Assembly: GCF_002999235.1 (NCBI RefSeq) | Contig: NZ_CP027236.1 | Coordinates: 1,116,001-1,180,000 of the forward strand | Direction of reading: 5' to 3' | Length of the DNA: 64,000 bases | Source of the DNA: Actinomyces sp. oral taxon 897 | Lineage (GTDB): Bacteria > Actinomycetota > Actinomycetes > Actinomycetales > Actinomycetaceae | In this document: positions 34,747 through 43,850 of the stretch, one piece after another | Layout of the letters: each line of letters starts with the position of its first letter | Numbering within the stretch: the stretch's first letter is position 1 | Translations under genes and position numbers: made by a program | The notes under the pieces: model-generated | Database searches by the model: none | Seen by the model: the letters and a program-made list of their open reading frames with translations, nothing else | What the model was told of the DNA's origin: nothing

Positions 34747-37245
34747 TCAGGACCGCTCAAGGTAGGCCTGGTTCTCCTCGTCGAGGCGCTGGGTGATGGC
34801 GGCGGCCAGGGCGGGGTGGTCCTCCAGGCCGGGGTCGGCGGCGACGATCGCCTCCGCCTGGGACCGCACCCGCTCAATGAGGTCCGCGTCCCGGGTGACC
34901 CGCAGCAGGTCCAGGTCGCTGCGGCGCCCGGACTGGGCGGCCCCCAGGACGTTGCCCTCGCTGCGCAGCTCCAGGTCCGCCTCGGCCAGGGCGAAGCCGT
35001 CGGTCGTGCCCGCGAAGGCCTTGAGGCGGTGGAAGGCGGTGGAGTCCACCTCCGCGCCGGTGACCGCCATGCAGACGCTGGGCCGGCTGCCGCGCCCTAC
35101 GCGCCCGCGCAGCTGGTGGAGCTGGGACAGGCCGAAGCGGTCGGCGTCCAGGACCACCATCATGGTGGCCTCGGGCACGTCCACGCCCACCTCGACCACG
35201 GTGGTGGAGACCATGAGCGGGCAGCGCCCGGAGGCGAAGGCCCGCATGGCCGCCTCCTTGTCCGCCGGGCTCATGCGGCCGGTCAGGCTGGTGACACCCA
35301 CCCCGGCCAGGGCGGGCTCGGCGGCCAGGAGACGGGCCCACTCGGCCACGGAGGCCAGGGGGCGCCCCGGGGCCTCGCCCGGAGGCGGGGGCGCCCCGCC
35401 GCGACCCTGCCCGCGCCCGGCACCCCCGGGGCCGGTGGGGCGGCCGGGGCTGGCGCGGCCCTGCCCGCGCTCGCCGCGCCCGGGGCCAGCCGCCTCCCCC
35501 GCGCCCGCCGTCGTCCCGGCACCGTCCTCCTCCCCGGCGGTGTCGGTGGCGTCGATACGGGGGCAGACCACGTAGACGCGCCCGCCCGCGGCGACCTCCT
35601 GGGCGGCACGGCGCCACAGGCCCGCGACCCAGGCGGGGCGGTCCCAGGGCACCAGGAAGGTCTGGACCCGGCCGCGTCCGGCGGGCAGCTCGTCCAGGAC
35701 GCTGACGGCCAGGTCCCCGAAGACGGTCATGGCGATGGTGCGCGGAATGGGGGTGGCCGTCATGACCAGCAGGTGCGGGGTGCGGGGCACGCCGGTGACG
35801 GGGTCGGCCACCGCCCCGCGCTCACGCAGGGCGTCACGCTGGGCGACGCCGAAGCGGTGCTGCTCGTCCACCACCACCAGGCCCAGGAAGGGCAGCTGGA
35901 CGGTCTCGGCGAGCAGGGCGTGGGTGCCCACCACGACCGCCGGCTCCCCGCCCGCGAGCGCGGCCAGGATCTCGCGGCGCCGGGGGGCGGGGGTGGAGCC
36001 GGTCAGGAGGTGGACGCGGGTGGCGCGCACGACGTCCCCGGCCGGCGGGACGGGGGTGGAGCCGGGGGCCACGACGCCGGGGGCGGGCGGGGCGGCCGCG
36101 TCCGCCCCGCCCAGGCGCCCGGCCTGCCCGCAGGGCCCCAGCAGCTGCTCCAGGGAGTCCCGGTGCTGGGCGGCCAGGACCTCGGTGGGAGCCAGGAGGG
36201 CGGCCTGCCCGCCGGCCCCGACCACCTGGAGCATGGCCCGCAGGGCCACCAGGGTCTTGCCGCTGCCCACGTCACCCTGCAGGAGGCGCTGCATGGGGAC
36301 GGTGGAGGCCAGGTCCTGGGCGATCTCCTCCCCCACCCGCTGCTGGGCGCCGGTCAGGGCGTAGGGCAGGGCGGCGTCCAGGTCGGCGCGCAGGGAGCCG
36401 GTGGGCGCGGGGACGGGCCAGGCCACGGCGCTGGTGGTGGCGGCGTGCTCGGCGCGGGCGGCGGCCAGGGCGGTCAGCAGGACGAGGGCCTCCTCGTGGC
36501 GCAGGCGCCGTCGGGCCGCCTTCCACTGCGCGGTGGTGGCGGGTGCGTGGACCCACTGGTAGGCGGTCAGGGCGTCCACCAGCTGCTCGCGGGCGCGCAG
36601 GTCGGGTGGCAGGGGCTCGGGGACGTCGTCGGGGCCGAGCTGGTCCAGCACGGTGCGCACGGCGGTGGCCACGCGCCAGGAGGGCAGGGCGTCGGTGGCC
36701 GGGTAGATGGGGACGGGGCGGGCCAGGAGGGCCTCGCGCCCGGCCTGGTCGAGGTCGTCCAGGACCTGGAAGCGGGGGCTGGCCAGCTGGCGGCGCCCGT
36801 GGTGGCGCCCCACCTTGCCGCTGAGCAGGACGGTGGTGCCCGGGGCCAGGCGGGTGGCGTAGGTGGACATGAGCCTGACGGTCCCGAACAGGACGACGTC
36901 CATCTCCCCCACGCCGTCGGTGACGGTGGCCTCCAGGACGGCCGGGGGGCGGCCGCTGCGGGTGCGGCGCGAGGAGCAGCGGGTGACCTCGGCCTGGAGG
37001 GTGACCTGCTCGCCGTCGACCAGGGTGCGCAGGTCGGTCAGCTCCCCCCAGGTGTCGTAGCGGCGGGGCAGGTGGCGCATGAGGTCGGCGCCAGTGTCCA
37101 GGCCGTACCGGGCGAGCTGGGCGGCGGTGCGGCCGCCCACCAGGCGCCCCAGGGGCCGCTCCAGGACCGGCACGGACTCCGGGGGCGGGACGACGGCGCC
37201 CCGGCCCGTGGGCCCGGTCCCCGGGGCGGTGGCTCGGCTACTCAA
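34747..37245 (-). CDS. recG: ATP-dependent DNA helicase RecG
   Basis: Reverses stalled replication forks and processes Holliday junctions. The 832-aa protein has the wedge/OB domain (about 20-230) and the helicase core with Walker A LLQGDVGSGKTLVALRAM, DEQHRFG, TATPIPRT, VVEVGVDVPEATMMV and QLHQLRGRVGR. A Gly/Pro/Arg-rich insert at about residues 600-660 and another near 435 make it longer than typical (about 700). The start is uncertain: a TTG at 37245 overlapping the stop of the DAK gene is proposed because no ATG or GTG lies near the conserved beginning. Confidence 0.92.
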   Translation of the reverse strand: MSSRATAPGTGPTGRGAVVPPPESVPVLERPLGRLVGGRTAAQLARYGLDTGADLMRHLPRRYDTWGELTDLRTLVDGEQVTLQAEVTRCSSRRTRSGRPPAVLEATVTDGVGEMDVVLFGTVRLMSTYATRLAPGTTVLLSGKVGRHHGRRQLASPRFQVLDDLDQAGREALLARPVPIYPATDALPSWRVATAVRTVLDQLGPDDVPEPLPPDLRAREQLVDALTAYQWVHAPATTAQWKAARRRLRHEEALVLLTALAAARAEHAATTSAVAWPVPAPTGSLRADLDAALPYALTGAQQRVGEEIAQDLASTVPMQRLLQGDVGSGKTLVALRAMLQVVGAGGQAALLAPTEVLAAQHRDSLEQLLGPCGQAGRLGGADAAAPPAPGVVAPGSTPVPPAGDVVRATRVHLLTGSTPAPRRREILAALAGGEPAVVVGTHALLAETVQLPFLGLVVVDEQHRFGVAQRDALRERGAVADPVTGVPRTPHLLVMTATPIPRTIAMTVFGDLAVSVLDELPAGRGRVQTFLVPWDRPAWVAGLWRRAAQEVAAGGRVYVVCPRIDATDTAGEEDGAGTTAGAGEAAGPGRGERGQGRASPGRPTGPGGAGRGQGRGGAPPPPGEAPGRPLASVAEWARLLAAEPALAGVGVTSLTGRMSPADKEAAMRAFASGRCPLMVSTTVVEVGVDVPEATMMVVLDADRFGLSQLHQLRGRVGRGSRPSVCMAVTGAEVDSTAFHRLKAFAGTTDGFALAEADLELRSEGNVLGAAQSGRRSDLDLLRVTRDADLIERVRSQAEAIVAADPGLEDHPALAAAITQRLDEENQAYLERS

Positions 37246-39148
37246 TGGCCAGCAGGACGTCGGGGCGGATCTGGCCGCCGGCGTGGACGACCACCTCCAC
37301 GCTGTCGCCCCCGCCCAGGTCGTCGGCGCTGTGGACGCCCCCGCCCGGGGAGGTCCCCGAGGCGGCACCGGCGGCCAGGGCGCCGACGTCGGGGACGGCG
37401 TCGCGGCCCAGGATGACGGTCAGGAGCTCGTCGTCGGCGCGCAGGGCGGAGGCGATGGTGCGGGCCACGGCCTCCGGCTCGGCGTCGGCGCCGGACAGGG
37501 CGATGGTGCGCATGCGCGCGGCGGCGCGGGAGGCGCGGCGCACCACCTCGACGGCCTGCTCCCCCTGGTGCTCCTCGGCCACGGCCACGGCGGCCGCCAG
37601 GACGCGGGCCTCGTCGTCGGTGTCGCACACCAGGAGCTGGATGCCCTCCCGGGCGACCTCGCACTCAGCCGACCGGGACCCCCAGGAGGGCGCGCCCTGG
37701 GTGCTGGCGGTGGAGGAGACGGCGCGGGCCGCCAGGAGGCGGGCGGCCTCGTGGGCCGCGGTCACGCAGGCGGCGTCGCAGGGCAGGACCACGGCCTCGT
37801 TGAGGCCGATGTCCCCGGCGGCCCGCATCACCCCCTCGCGCTCGGGGTCCAGGACGACGACGGCGCCGGTGCGGGCCAGCTGCTCCACGAGCCCCGGGGC
37901 GCGGGTGCAGGCGATGACGCCGATACGGCGCGGGGGCGGCGCGGGCAGGGAGCGGCCCGGCGGGTACTGGGAGGGGTGGGTGCGCACGGAGTGGGCCCGG
38001 CGCCCGGCCCTGCGCCCGGCCCTGCGCGCGGCCAGGCGCTCGAAGGAGACCACGCGCGCGCTGCCATCCCCCTCCCCGGCGCCCCAGGGCAGGGGCGGCT
38101 CGTCGGGGACGTGGACCAGGGCCGTGGGGTGGAGGTGGTGGACGCAGATCTGGCGGGCGCGGCCGGCCCGGGGCAGGGCGGCCCGGGGGACGTCGGTGTG
38201 GACGTGGACCTGGAACAGGCCCACCCCCAGGGCGTCCGGGGTGCCGACCACGCCCACGGAGTCGCCGACCTCCTCCAGGTGGCGGCGCAGGGAGGCGGCC
38301 TGGGCGCTGGTGGCCTCCAGGAGGTACATGACCTCGAACTCGCCGGTGGAGACCCCGTCCACCTCCGGCCCCGAGGCCTGGTGGAGGCCGCCGGCGGCGA
38401 GGTCGTTGAGCATCTGGCAGGCCACGTCGGAGTAGGGCGAGCGCACCGCGCCACGGGAGGCGAGGTAGGGGGTGGCACCGGCGACCCCGGCGTCAATGGT
38501 GTCCGACAGGGCGGTCAGGAGCAGCATGAGGGCCGCCCCCCCGGCGTCCACCGGGCCGTGTCCCAGCCCACCGGTCTCCACCACGGACTCCTGGGCCCCG
38601 AAGGCGGCGGAGGCGGCGACGGCGGACAGGGTGGCGGGGCAGTCGGCGGAGGACTCGGCCAGGGCGTCCCGGGCGGCGGCGGCGGCGTCCTGGGCGACGG
38701 TGAGCAGGGTGCCGGTCACCGGGTGGGAGACGGCCGCCCAGGTGGTGGTGGCCATGCGCTCGTAGGCCGTCACGAGCTCCACGGGGCGCAGGCCCGCGGG
38801 GTGGGGCGTCTCGGCGCTGACGTCCGCCAGGGCGGCCAGGGCCTGGGAGATGAGCAGCCCGGAGTTGCCGCGCGCCCCCCGCAGGGCGCCGTCGGCTGCC
38901 GCCCGCGCGGTCTGGGCGACGTCGGCCCCCGCGGGCAGCAGCCGCAGGGCGTCGGAGGCCGCACGCAAGGTGAGTAGGACGTTGGTCCCTGTGTCTGAGT
39001 CCGGGACGGGGAAGACGTTGAGGGAGTCCACCAGGGCCCGGGTCCGTTCCGCCAGGTGCACGGCCAGTCCCAGCCAGTGTGCCACGACCCGGGCACCCAT
39101 GATCTCTAACGGGGCGGAGGCTTCGCAGGACGCACTGACTGACTCCAT
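37238..39148 (-). CDS. DAK2/FakA-like kinase
   Basis: A 636-aa protein with an N-terminal DhaL/DAK2 domain (about 15-215: VFPVPDSDTGTNVLLTL with the metal-binding Asp cluster, ARGNSGLLISQ, VDAGGAALML) and a long C-terminal DAK phosphatase-like/FakA domain. In Firmicutes such proteins phosphorylate fatty acids bound by DegV-type FakB partners; no DegV gene is in the window. Actinobacteria commonly carry it between rpmB and recG, as here. ATG 39148 is chosen for the GGAGGGAGG upstream. An Arg-rich disordered segment (about 370-400) separates the halves. Confidence 0.88.
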   Translation of the reverse strand: MESVSASCEASAPLEIMGARVVAHWLGLAVHLAERTRALVDSLNVFPVPDSDTGTNVLLTLRAASDALRLLPAGADVAQTARAAADGALRGARGNSGLLISQALAALADVSAETPHPAGLRPVELVTAYERMATTTWAAVSHPVTGTLLTVAQDAAAAARDALAESSADCPATLSAVAASAAFGAQESVVETGGLGHGPVDAGGAALMLLLTALSDTIDAGVAGATPYLASRGAVRSPYSDVACQMLNDLAAGGLHQASGPEVDGVSTGEFEVMYLLEATSAQAASLRRHLEEVGDSVGVVGTPDALGVGLFQVHVHTDVPRAALPRAGRARQICVHHLHPTALVHVPDEPPLPWGAGEGDGSARVVSFERLAARRAGRRAGRRAHSVRTHPSQYPPGRSLPAPPPRRIGVIACTRAPGLVEQLARTGAVVVLDPEREGVMRAAGDIGLNEAVVLPCDAACVTAAHEAARLLAARAVSSTASTQGAPSWGSRSAECEVAREGIQLLVCDTDDEARVLAAAVAVAEEHQGEQAVEVVRRASRAAARMRTIALSGADAEPEAVARTIASALRADDELLTVILGRDAVPDVGALAAGAASGTSPGGGVHSADDLGGGDSVEVVVHAGGQIRPDVLLAIE

Positions 39149-39770
39149 CACCGCCTCCCTCCTCCAGGCGCCGTCGCGCTCGACGGCCGATAGTGCGGAC
39201 GTATCAAGCCTACCCGTCGGGGGACCATCCCTCACTTCGAGTGACAACCGGCCTGGTGGAGGACGGCGGCGTAAGCACCGGGATCAGGCGGGTGAGCGGG
39301 CGCGGGGCCGGGGGCGGGGTCGGGGGTGCGCCCCGGGGCGGGCGGGTGGGCTGGGGTTGGTGCGCCCAGGGCGCCCCCGGGGCCGGGCGGGTGGCACGAG
39401 CGACTCCGGGCACCCCTCGGATCAGGCAGGTGGGCGGTGTGGTCGCCTGCCCCGGGCGCAGGGCCAGCCGGGCGACGCCGAGGCCGGAGCCGGGCGGGCA
39501 GGTGGCAGCCGGTCGCAGGTGGTACGGGCGGCCCCGGGCGCCCAGGTCCGGGTCCCGCTCCTCCGGTGGGCCAGCCCGTGCCGGACGGCCCCGGGGGCGC
39601 GCAGGCCCGGGACCAGCGGCATGTGCCTCATTCCACGCCGTCTTCGCTTGGGGGCGGCCCCGGGCGTCGGCTATGGTGTCCGGGTTGCCCTAGGCGCGCC
39701 CTGGGGCGGTAGACCTTTCGCCGGGCCGTTCGGCTCGAGCGTTCACGCAAGAAGATTCAGGAGTGAGACC
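39149..39770. other. GC-rich divergent spacer between the DAK gene and rpmB
   Basis: A 622-bp gene-free region, the longest in the window. The frames across it give only Gly/Arg/Pro low complexity and are not believed to code. Short direct repeats of GGGCGGGTGG type occur. Near the right end TTGGGG (39648-39653) and TATGGT (39672-39677), spaced 18 bp, could be the rpmB promoter. Nothing else was recognised. Confidence 0.5.
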
Positions 39771-39962
39771 GTGGCTGCTGTGTGCGACGTCTGCGGCAAG
39801 GGACCCATCTTCGGCAAGAGCGTCTCGCACTCCCACGTGCGGACCAACCGCCGGTGGAACCCGAACATCCAGCGCGTGCGTGCCCTCGTCAACGGCGCCC
39901 CCAAGCGCCTCAACGTGTGCACGTCCTGCCTCAAGGCCGGCAAGGTGACGCGCAATATCTGA
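39771..39962 (+). CDS. rpmB: 50S ribosomal protein L28
   Basis: A 63-aa L28 protein (AAVCDVCGKGPIFGKSVSHSHVRTNRRWNPN; CTSCLKAGKVTRN). It keeps both CxxC pairs (CDVC and CTSC), so it is the zinc-binding form. It starts with GTG at 39771, with AGGAG 10 nt upstream. It stands alone, divergent from the DAK gene, with a 22-bp repeat array 89 nt after its stop. Confidence 0.95.
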   Translation: MAAVCDVCGKGPIFGKSVSHSHVRTNRRWNPNIQRVRALVNGAPKRLNVCTSCLKAGKVTRNI

Positions 39963-40051
39963 GGCGCGCCTCCCCGACCTCACCTCCCAGGGCCGTCAGC
40001 CACCGTGGCTGGCGGCCTCTTGACGCCCCCACCACCTCCCCCCTCCTCGCG

Positions 40052-40152
40052 AGAACGGTACTTATTCGTCGCGAGAACGGTACTTGTTCCTCGTGAGAAC
40101 GGTACTTGTTCGTCGCGAGAACGGTACTTATTGCTCGCGAGAACGGGCGCTG
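40052..40152 (+). repeat. 22-bp directional repeat array, locus 2
   Basis: GAGAACGGTACTT starts at 40052, 40074, 40096 and 40118; the degenerate last copy GAGAACGGGCG starts at 40140. All steps are exactly 22 bp. Orientation equals that of the upstream rpmB gene. The lead-in is pyrimidine-rich (CCTCCTCGC). This is the longest of the three arrays. Confidence 0.92.
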
Positions 40153-40261
40153 TCCACAGTCTCCCCCACATCGGGCCGCGCACCACCAGCGGCACCCGAG
40201 CTGCACGTTCACCTCGACTGTGACGGCGCCACGCCAGCCGCCCGGACGACGTCGGGCACGC

Positions 40262-40267
40262 TAGGCT
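40262..40267 (+). promoter_or_regulatory. Putative -10 box of leaderless zinc-ribbon gene
   Basis: TAGGCT lies exactly 6 nt before the ATG at 40274, with no ribosome binding site, the same arrangement as rsmD. Confidence 0.5.
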
Positions 40268-40273
40268 ACCGAC

Positions 40274-40912
40274 ATGAGCCCTGCGGTCCCGGTCCTCGAC
40301 GTCCCCGCGGTGCCGCTGGAGGCCGTGCCCCGCTACGACGTGTGGGTGGTGTGCCCCCGGTGCGCCGGCCCCGCGTACGTGAGCGTCCACGACGTCCTGT
40401 GCACCCGCTGCACCTGGCTGGCCCGCGGGGCGAGCCCGGGGTACTGGTGCGGCTGCTGCCAGAAGTGGGAGGGGGACCGGCCCTCCCCCGCGAGCCCGGT
40501 ACCCACCCGCCTGACCTGGCGGTGCCCGGCCTGCGGCCGCCGTGAGTCCACCTCGGCGCCTTTGACCGCCCGGGCCCGTCCCACCCGCCGGTGCGCCTGC
40601 GGCACCGCCCAGACACTCACCGGCCGCCGTCCCCTGATGCCCGTGGCCCAGGGGGTGGACGCCCTCTACGGGCTGCCGTTCTACCTGAGCACGCCGTGCG
40701 CCGGGCACGTGCTCTGGGTGGCCAACGCCGAGCACGCCCGCTACCTGGAGCGCTACGTGGGGGCCCGGATCCGCCCCCGCCGCCACCAGGACGGCAGGCT
40801 GGAGCTGGGGCACTTCCTGCCTGCCTGGATCACCAGCGGCCACAACCGTGACACGGTCCTGCGCGCCCTGACCCACCTCCTGGCCCGAGCCGCCGAGCTG
40901 GACCGGCGGTAG
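40274..40912 (+). CDS. Zinc-ribbon protein of unknown function
   Basis: A 212-aa protein with five cysteine pairs in its first 115 residues (CPRC, CTRC, CGCC, CPAC, CACG), enough for two zinc ribbons of the TFIIB or RNA-polymerase type. The C-terminal half has a conserved-looking globular part (GLPFYLSTPCAGHVLWVANAEHARYLERYVGARI, LPAWITSGHNRDTVLRAL). No enzyme motif is seen. Codon use is as in neighbours. It lies between repeat arrays 2 and 3. A nucleic-acid or protein-binding role is possible; function unknown. Confidence 0.75.
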   Translation: MSPAVPVLDVPAVPLEAVPRYDVWVVCPRCAGPAYVSVHDVLCTRCTWLARGASPGYWCGCCQKWEGDRPSPASPVPTRLTWRCPACGRRESTSAPLTARARPTRRCACGTAQTLTGRRPLMPVAQGVDALYGLPFYLSTPCAGHVLWVANAEHARYLERYVGARIRPRRHQDGRLELGHFLPAWITSGHNRDTVLRALTHLLARAAELDRR

Positions 40913-41159
40913 GCCCGCGCCGGGACGCCTGCCCGACGTCGCCCGCCCGGCACCACCTGCCCGACGCCGCACGCCGCCCCCGGCCCGCGGTAGGTGGCCG
41001 GGACGCCCTGCCAGGTGGCCGGGATGTCCTGGAGCCCGAGGACGAGCTCATCACCCCTTGGCCGCGGCAGGTGGCCGGGGACCCTTGCGGGGTCCGTAGC
41101 GCCCCGGCCCGCGCGCAGCACGCGGGGCGCACCGCGGCAGGCCGGGGGCGCGGTCGTCC

Positions 41160-41627
41160 TCAGCTGGCCGTATCGCGCACGTAGCAGCACGTCCCCAGGG
41201 CCTGGGCGGGCAGCAGGCCCAGTGAGCGGTAGAAGGCGAGGGTGGCCTCCTGGCTGTCGGTGAGCAGCGCGAGCTGACGCACGTGGGCAAAGCGCTCCAG
41301 GGCAGCGCGCAGGAGCGCCGTACCCACCCCCTGACGCTGGTGGTCAGGGTGGACCAGGAGGTCCTGGACCCAGGCGATGGTGGCGTCGTCCCCCACCACC
41401 CGGACCAGGCCCACCAGCTGCCCGCGCGCGTCCCGGGCGGTGCTCACCCACAGGCTCTGACGTACCGCGCGCTCCAGGTTGTCGGGGTCGCGGGTGTACA
41501 CCCCCCACCCGACGGCGTCGTACAGGGCCACGAGCTCCTCACGGCGCGGGGGGCCGTCACCGTAGGTCCGGCCTGCGCCGTCGGTGGTACTTGCGGTCGC
41601 GGCGTCGGGGCAGGTGTCAGGGGCCAT
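41160..41627 (-). CDS. GNAT-family N-acetyltransferase
   Basis: A 155-aa acetyltransferase of the GCN5 fold. Motif A is clear: WVQDLLVHPDHQRQGVGTALLRAALERF, giving the acetyl-CoA loop Q/R-x-x-G-x-G/A. It is followed by LLTDSQEATLAFYRSLGL, typical of substrate-side closure. Substrate unknown. A TAGGAT box lies 8 nt upstream of the ATG (41636-41641), which may be its -10 element. It is convergent with the zinc-ribbon gene across 247 bp that contain three AGGTGGCCGGG repeats. Confidence 0.85.
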   Translation of the reverse strand: MAPDTCPDAATASTTDGAGRTYGDGPPRREELVALYDAVGWGVYTRDPDNLERAVRQSLWVSTARDARGQLVGLVRVVGDDATIAWVQDLLVHPDHQRQGVGTALLRAALERFAHVRQLALLTDSQEATLAFYRSLGLLPAQALGTCCYVRDTAS

Positions 41628-41742
41628 GGCCGAGGATCCTACAGGGTGAGGGTATCGGGCCGGGCCGCGACGAGCTCACTGGGCCGCGACGAGCTCGCCC
41701 GGCCGGGGCACCCGCCCGGTCCAGGACCCGTGAGCCGCTGTG

Positions 41743-41821
41743 AGCACCCGTTCTCACGAGGAATAAGTACCGTTCTCACGGCGAACAAGTACCGTTCTCA
41801 CGACGAATAAGTACCGTTCTC
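41743..41821 (-). repeat. 22-bp directional repeat array, locus 3
   Basis: On the minus strand GAGAACGGTACTT starts at 41821, 41799 and 41777, and the degenerate last copy GAGAACGGGTG starts at 41755. All steps are 22 bp. It begins 52 nt after the stop of the minus-strand ABC gene, in the same orientation, with a CCTCCTCCCGT lead-in. Copies here use GTGAGAAC where locus 2 mostly uses GCGAGAAC. Confidence 0.92.
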
Positions 41822-41873
41822 ACGGGAGGAGGCGGGGCAGGGCGGGCGGGGGCGGGACGGGGCGGGCGGCGGG

Positions 41874-43850
41874 TCAGCCGGTCTCGCCCGCGAACTGGGA
41901 GGCGTGCAGACGGGCGTAGGCCCCGCCCGCAGCCAGGAGGGTCTCGTGGTCCCCCTGCTCCACAATGTCCCCGTGCTCCATGACCAGGATGGTGTCGGCG
42001 TCACGGACGGTGGACAGGCGGTGGGCGATCACGAAGCTCGTCCGGCCCTGGCGCAGGGCGTTCATGGCCTGCTGGACCAGCAGCTCGGTGCGGGTGTCCA
42101 CCGAGCTGGTGGCCTCGTCCAGGATGAGCACGCTGGGGTCGGCCACGAAGGCCCGGGCGATGGTGAGCAGCTGACGCTCCCCGGCGGAGATATTGGCGGC
42201 GTCCTCCTCCAGGACCGTCTCGTAGCCCTCGGGCAGGGCCCGGACAATGTGGTCCACGAAGCAGGCCCGTGCGGCCGCCTCCACCTCCTCGTCGCTGGCC
42301 CCGGGGCGCCCGTAGCGGATGTTCTCCCGGATCGTCCCCCCGAAGAGCCAGGGGTCCTGGAGGACCATGCCGGTGCGGGCCCTGACGTCGTGACGGCTCA
42401 TGGTGGCGATGTCGCGGCCGTCCAGGAGCACCACCCCGCCGTCGACCTCGTAGAAGCGCATGAGGAGGTTGACCAGGGTGGTCTTGCCCGCGCCGGTGGG
42501 GCCCACAATGGCCACGGTGTGCCCGGGCTCCACGTGCAGGGACAGGTCGGTAATGAGCTCGGTGCCCGGGCTGTAGGAGAAGCGCACGTGACGCATCTCG
42601 ATCACCCCGGGCCCGTCCGGGTCCACGTCGGTGGTGGCCGCCTCCTGCGGGCTCTCCTCCTCGGCGTCCAGCAGCTCGAAGACCCGCTCGGCGCTGGCGG
42701 TACCGGACTGCACGGCGGTGACCATGCCCCCCAGCTCGCCCAGGGGCTGGGAGAACTGCTGGGAGTACTGGATAAAGGCCTGCACGTCGCCCAGGCGCAT
42801 GGACCCGGAGGCCACCATGAGCCCGCCGACCACGGCGATGGCCACGTAGGACAGGTTCCCGATGACCAGCATGACCGGCATCATGATCCCCGAGAGGAAC
42901 TGGGCGCGCAGGCTGGAGCGGTACAGTTCCTCGTTCTGCTCGGCGAAGGCCTGGCGCACGGCCTGGGTGCGCCCGTAGGTACGCACCAGGGAGTGGCCGG
43001 AGAAGGACTCCTCCACACGCACGTTGAGCTTGCCGGTACGGGCCCACTGGTGGGTGAAGGCCCGCTGCGAGCGGGTGCCGACCACACCCGTGACGACGCC
43101 CATGAGCGGGATCATCCCCAGGGCCACCAGGGCCAGCTTCCAGGAGATGGAGAACATCATGGCCAGCACCCCGACGATCGTCATGATACTGGTCAGCGCA
43201 GTGGACAGAGACTGCTGGAGGGTGTTGGCAACGTTGTCAATATCGTTGGTAACCCGTGAGAGCATCTCGCCGCGCTGCATGCGGTCGAAGTAGCTCAGCG
43301 GCAGGCGGTGGATCTTGTCCTCCACGTCCTGGCGCAGGGAGTACAGGGCCCTGACGGTGACCCGGTTGAGCAGGTAGCCCTGCAGCCAGGTCAGGACCGC
43401 CGAGCCCAGGTACAGCAGGGTGACCAGCACCAGGATCCGCCCCAGGCGCGGGAAGTCGATACCGGCACCGGGGACCAGGTCCATGGCCGAGATCATGCTG
43501 GCGAGGTCGTCCTGGCCCTGGGCCCGCAGCGCGGCCACGGCCTGCTCCTTGGTGGTCCCCGCGGTCATACTGGCGGAGATGACGCCCTCGAAGATGACGT
43601 TGGTGGCCCGCCCCAGGATCTTGGGCGCCGCCACGGCGGCCACGACGCCGGCCACGGCAGCCGCCACGCACACCACCAGCTCGACCTTGAAACGGGTCAG
43701 GATCCCGATCATGCGGGTGAAGGAGGGCCAGAAGGCCTTCGCCCTGCCCGGGGGCGGACCGGCCTCGGGGCCTCCGGAGGCGGCCAGGGCCTCCTGGGCC
43801 AGGGTCAGGTCGTCCTCGGCGAGGACGTCGGTGGTGGTGGGCTCGCTCAT
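41874..43850 (-). CDS. ABC exporter, catalytic subunit of a heterodimer
   Basis: A 658-aa half-transporter: six helices (about 50-345) and an ATPase (about 400-640) with Walker A GPTGAGKTTL, signature ISAGERQL, and Walker B VLILDEATSSVD with the catalytic Glu intact. It resembles MdlB/LmrD/TM288-type subunits. It overlaps its partner gene by 4 bp (ATGA). With the partner's degenerate site it should form a heterodimeric multidrug- or lipid-type exporter. Substrate unknown. Confidence 0.92.
   Translation of the reverse strand: MSEPTTTDVLAEDDLTLAQEALAASGGPEAGPPPGRAKAFWPSFTRMIGILTRFKVELVVCVAAAVAGVVAAVAAPKILGRATNVIFEGVISASMTAGTTKEQAVAALRAQGQDDLASMISAMDLVPGAGIDFPRLGRILVLVTLLYLGSAVLTWLQGYLLNRVTVRALYSLRQDVEDKIHRLPLSYFDRMQRGEMLSRVTNDIDNVANTLQQSLSTALTSIMTIVGVLAMMFSISWKLALVALGMIPLMGVVTGVVGTRSQRAFTHQWARTGKLNVRVEESFSGHSLVRTYGRTQAVRQAFAEQNEELYRSSLRAQFLSGIMMPVMLVIGNLSYVAIAVVGGLMVASGSMRLGDVQAFIQYSQQFSQPLGELGGMVTAVQSGTASAERVFELLDAEEESPQEAATTDVDPDGPGVIEMRHVRFSYSPGTELITDLSLHVEPGHTVAIVGPTGAGKTTLVNLLMRFYEVDGGVVLLDGRDIATMSRHDVRARTGMVLQDPWLFGGTIRENIRYGRPGASDEEVEAAARACFVDHIVRALPEGYETVLEEDAANISAGERQLLTIARAFVADPSVLILDEATSSVDTRTELLVQQAMNALRQGRTSFVIAHRLSTVRDADTILVMEHGDIVEQGDHETLLAAGGAYARLHASQFAGETG

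Larger units (their letters stand above)
39963..40273. other. Spacer after rpmB holding repeat array locus 2
   Basis: A 311-bp gene-free region. It contains the five-copy 22-bp array (40052-40152) and the leaderless-type promoter of the next gene. A 7-bp stem, TGGCTGG-type around 40010, may precede the array. No ORF is supported. Confidence 0.6.

Noticed and set aside
39193-39693. A 166-codon frame between the DAK gene and rpmB
   Set aside because: Gly/Arg/Pro-rich composition with no ribosome binding site or recognisable fold; best seen as non-coding.
40052-40152. CRISPR array
   Set aside because: The 22-bp units are head to tail with no unique spacers, and no cas gene is present in the window.
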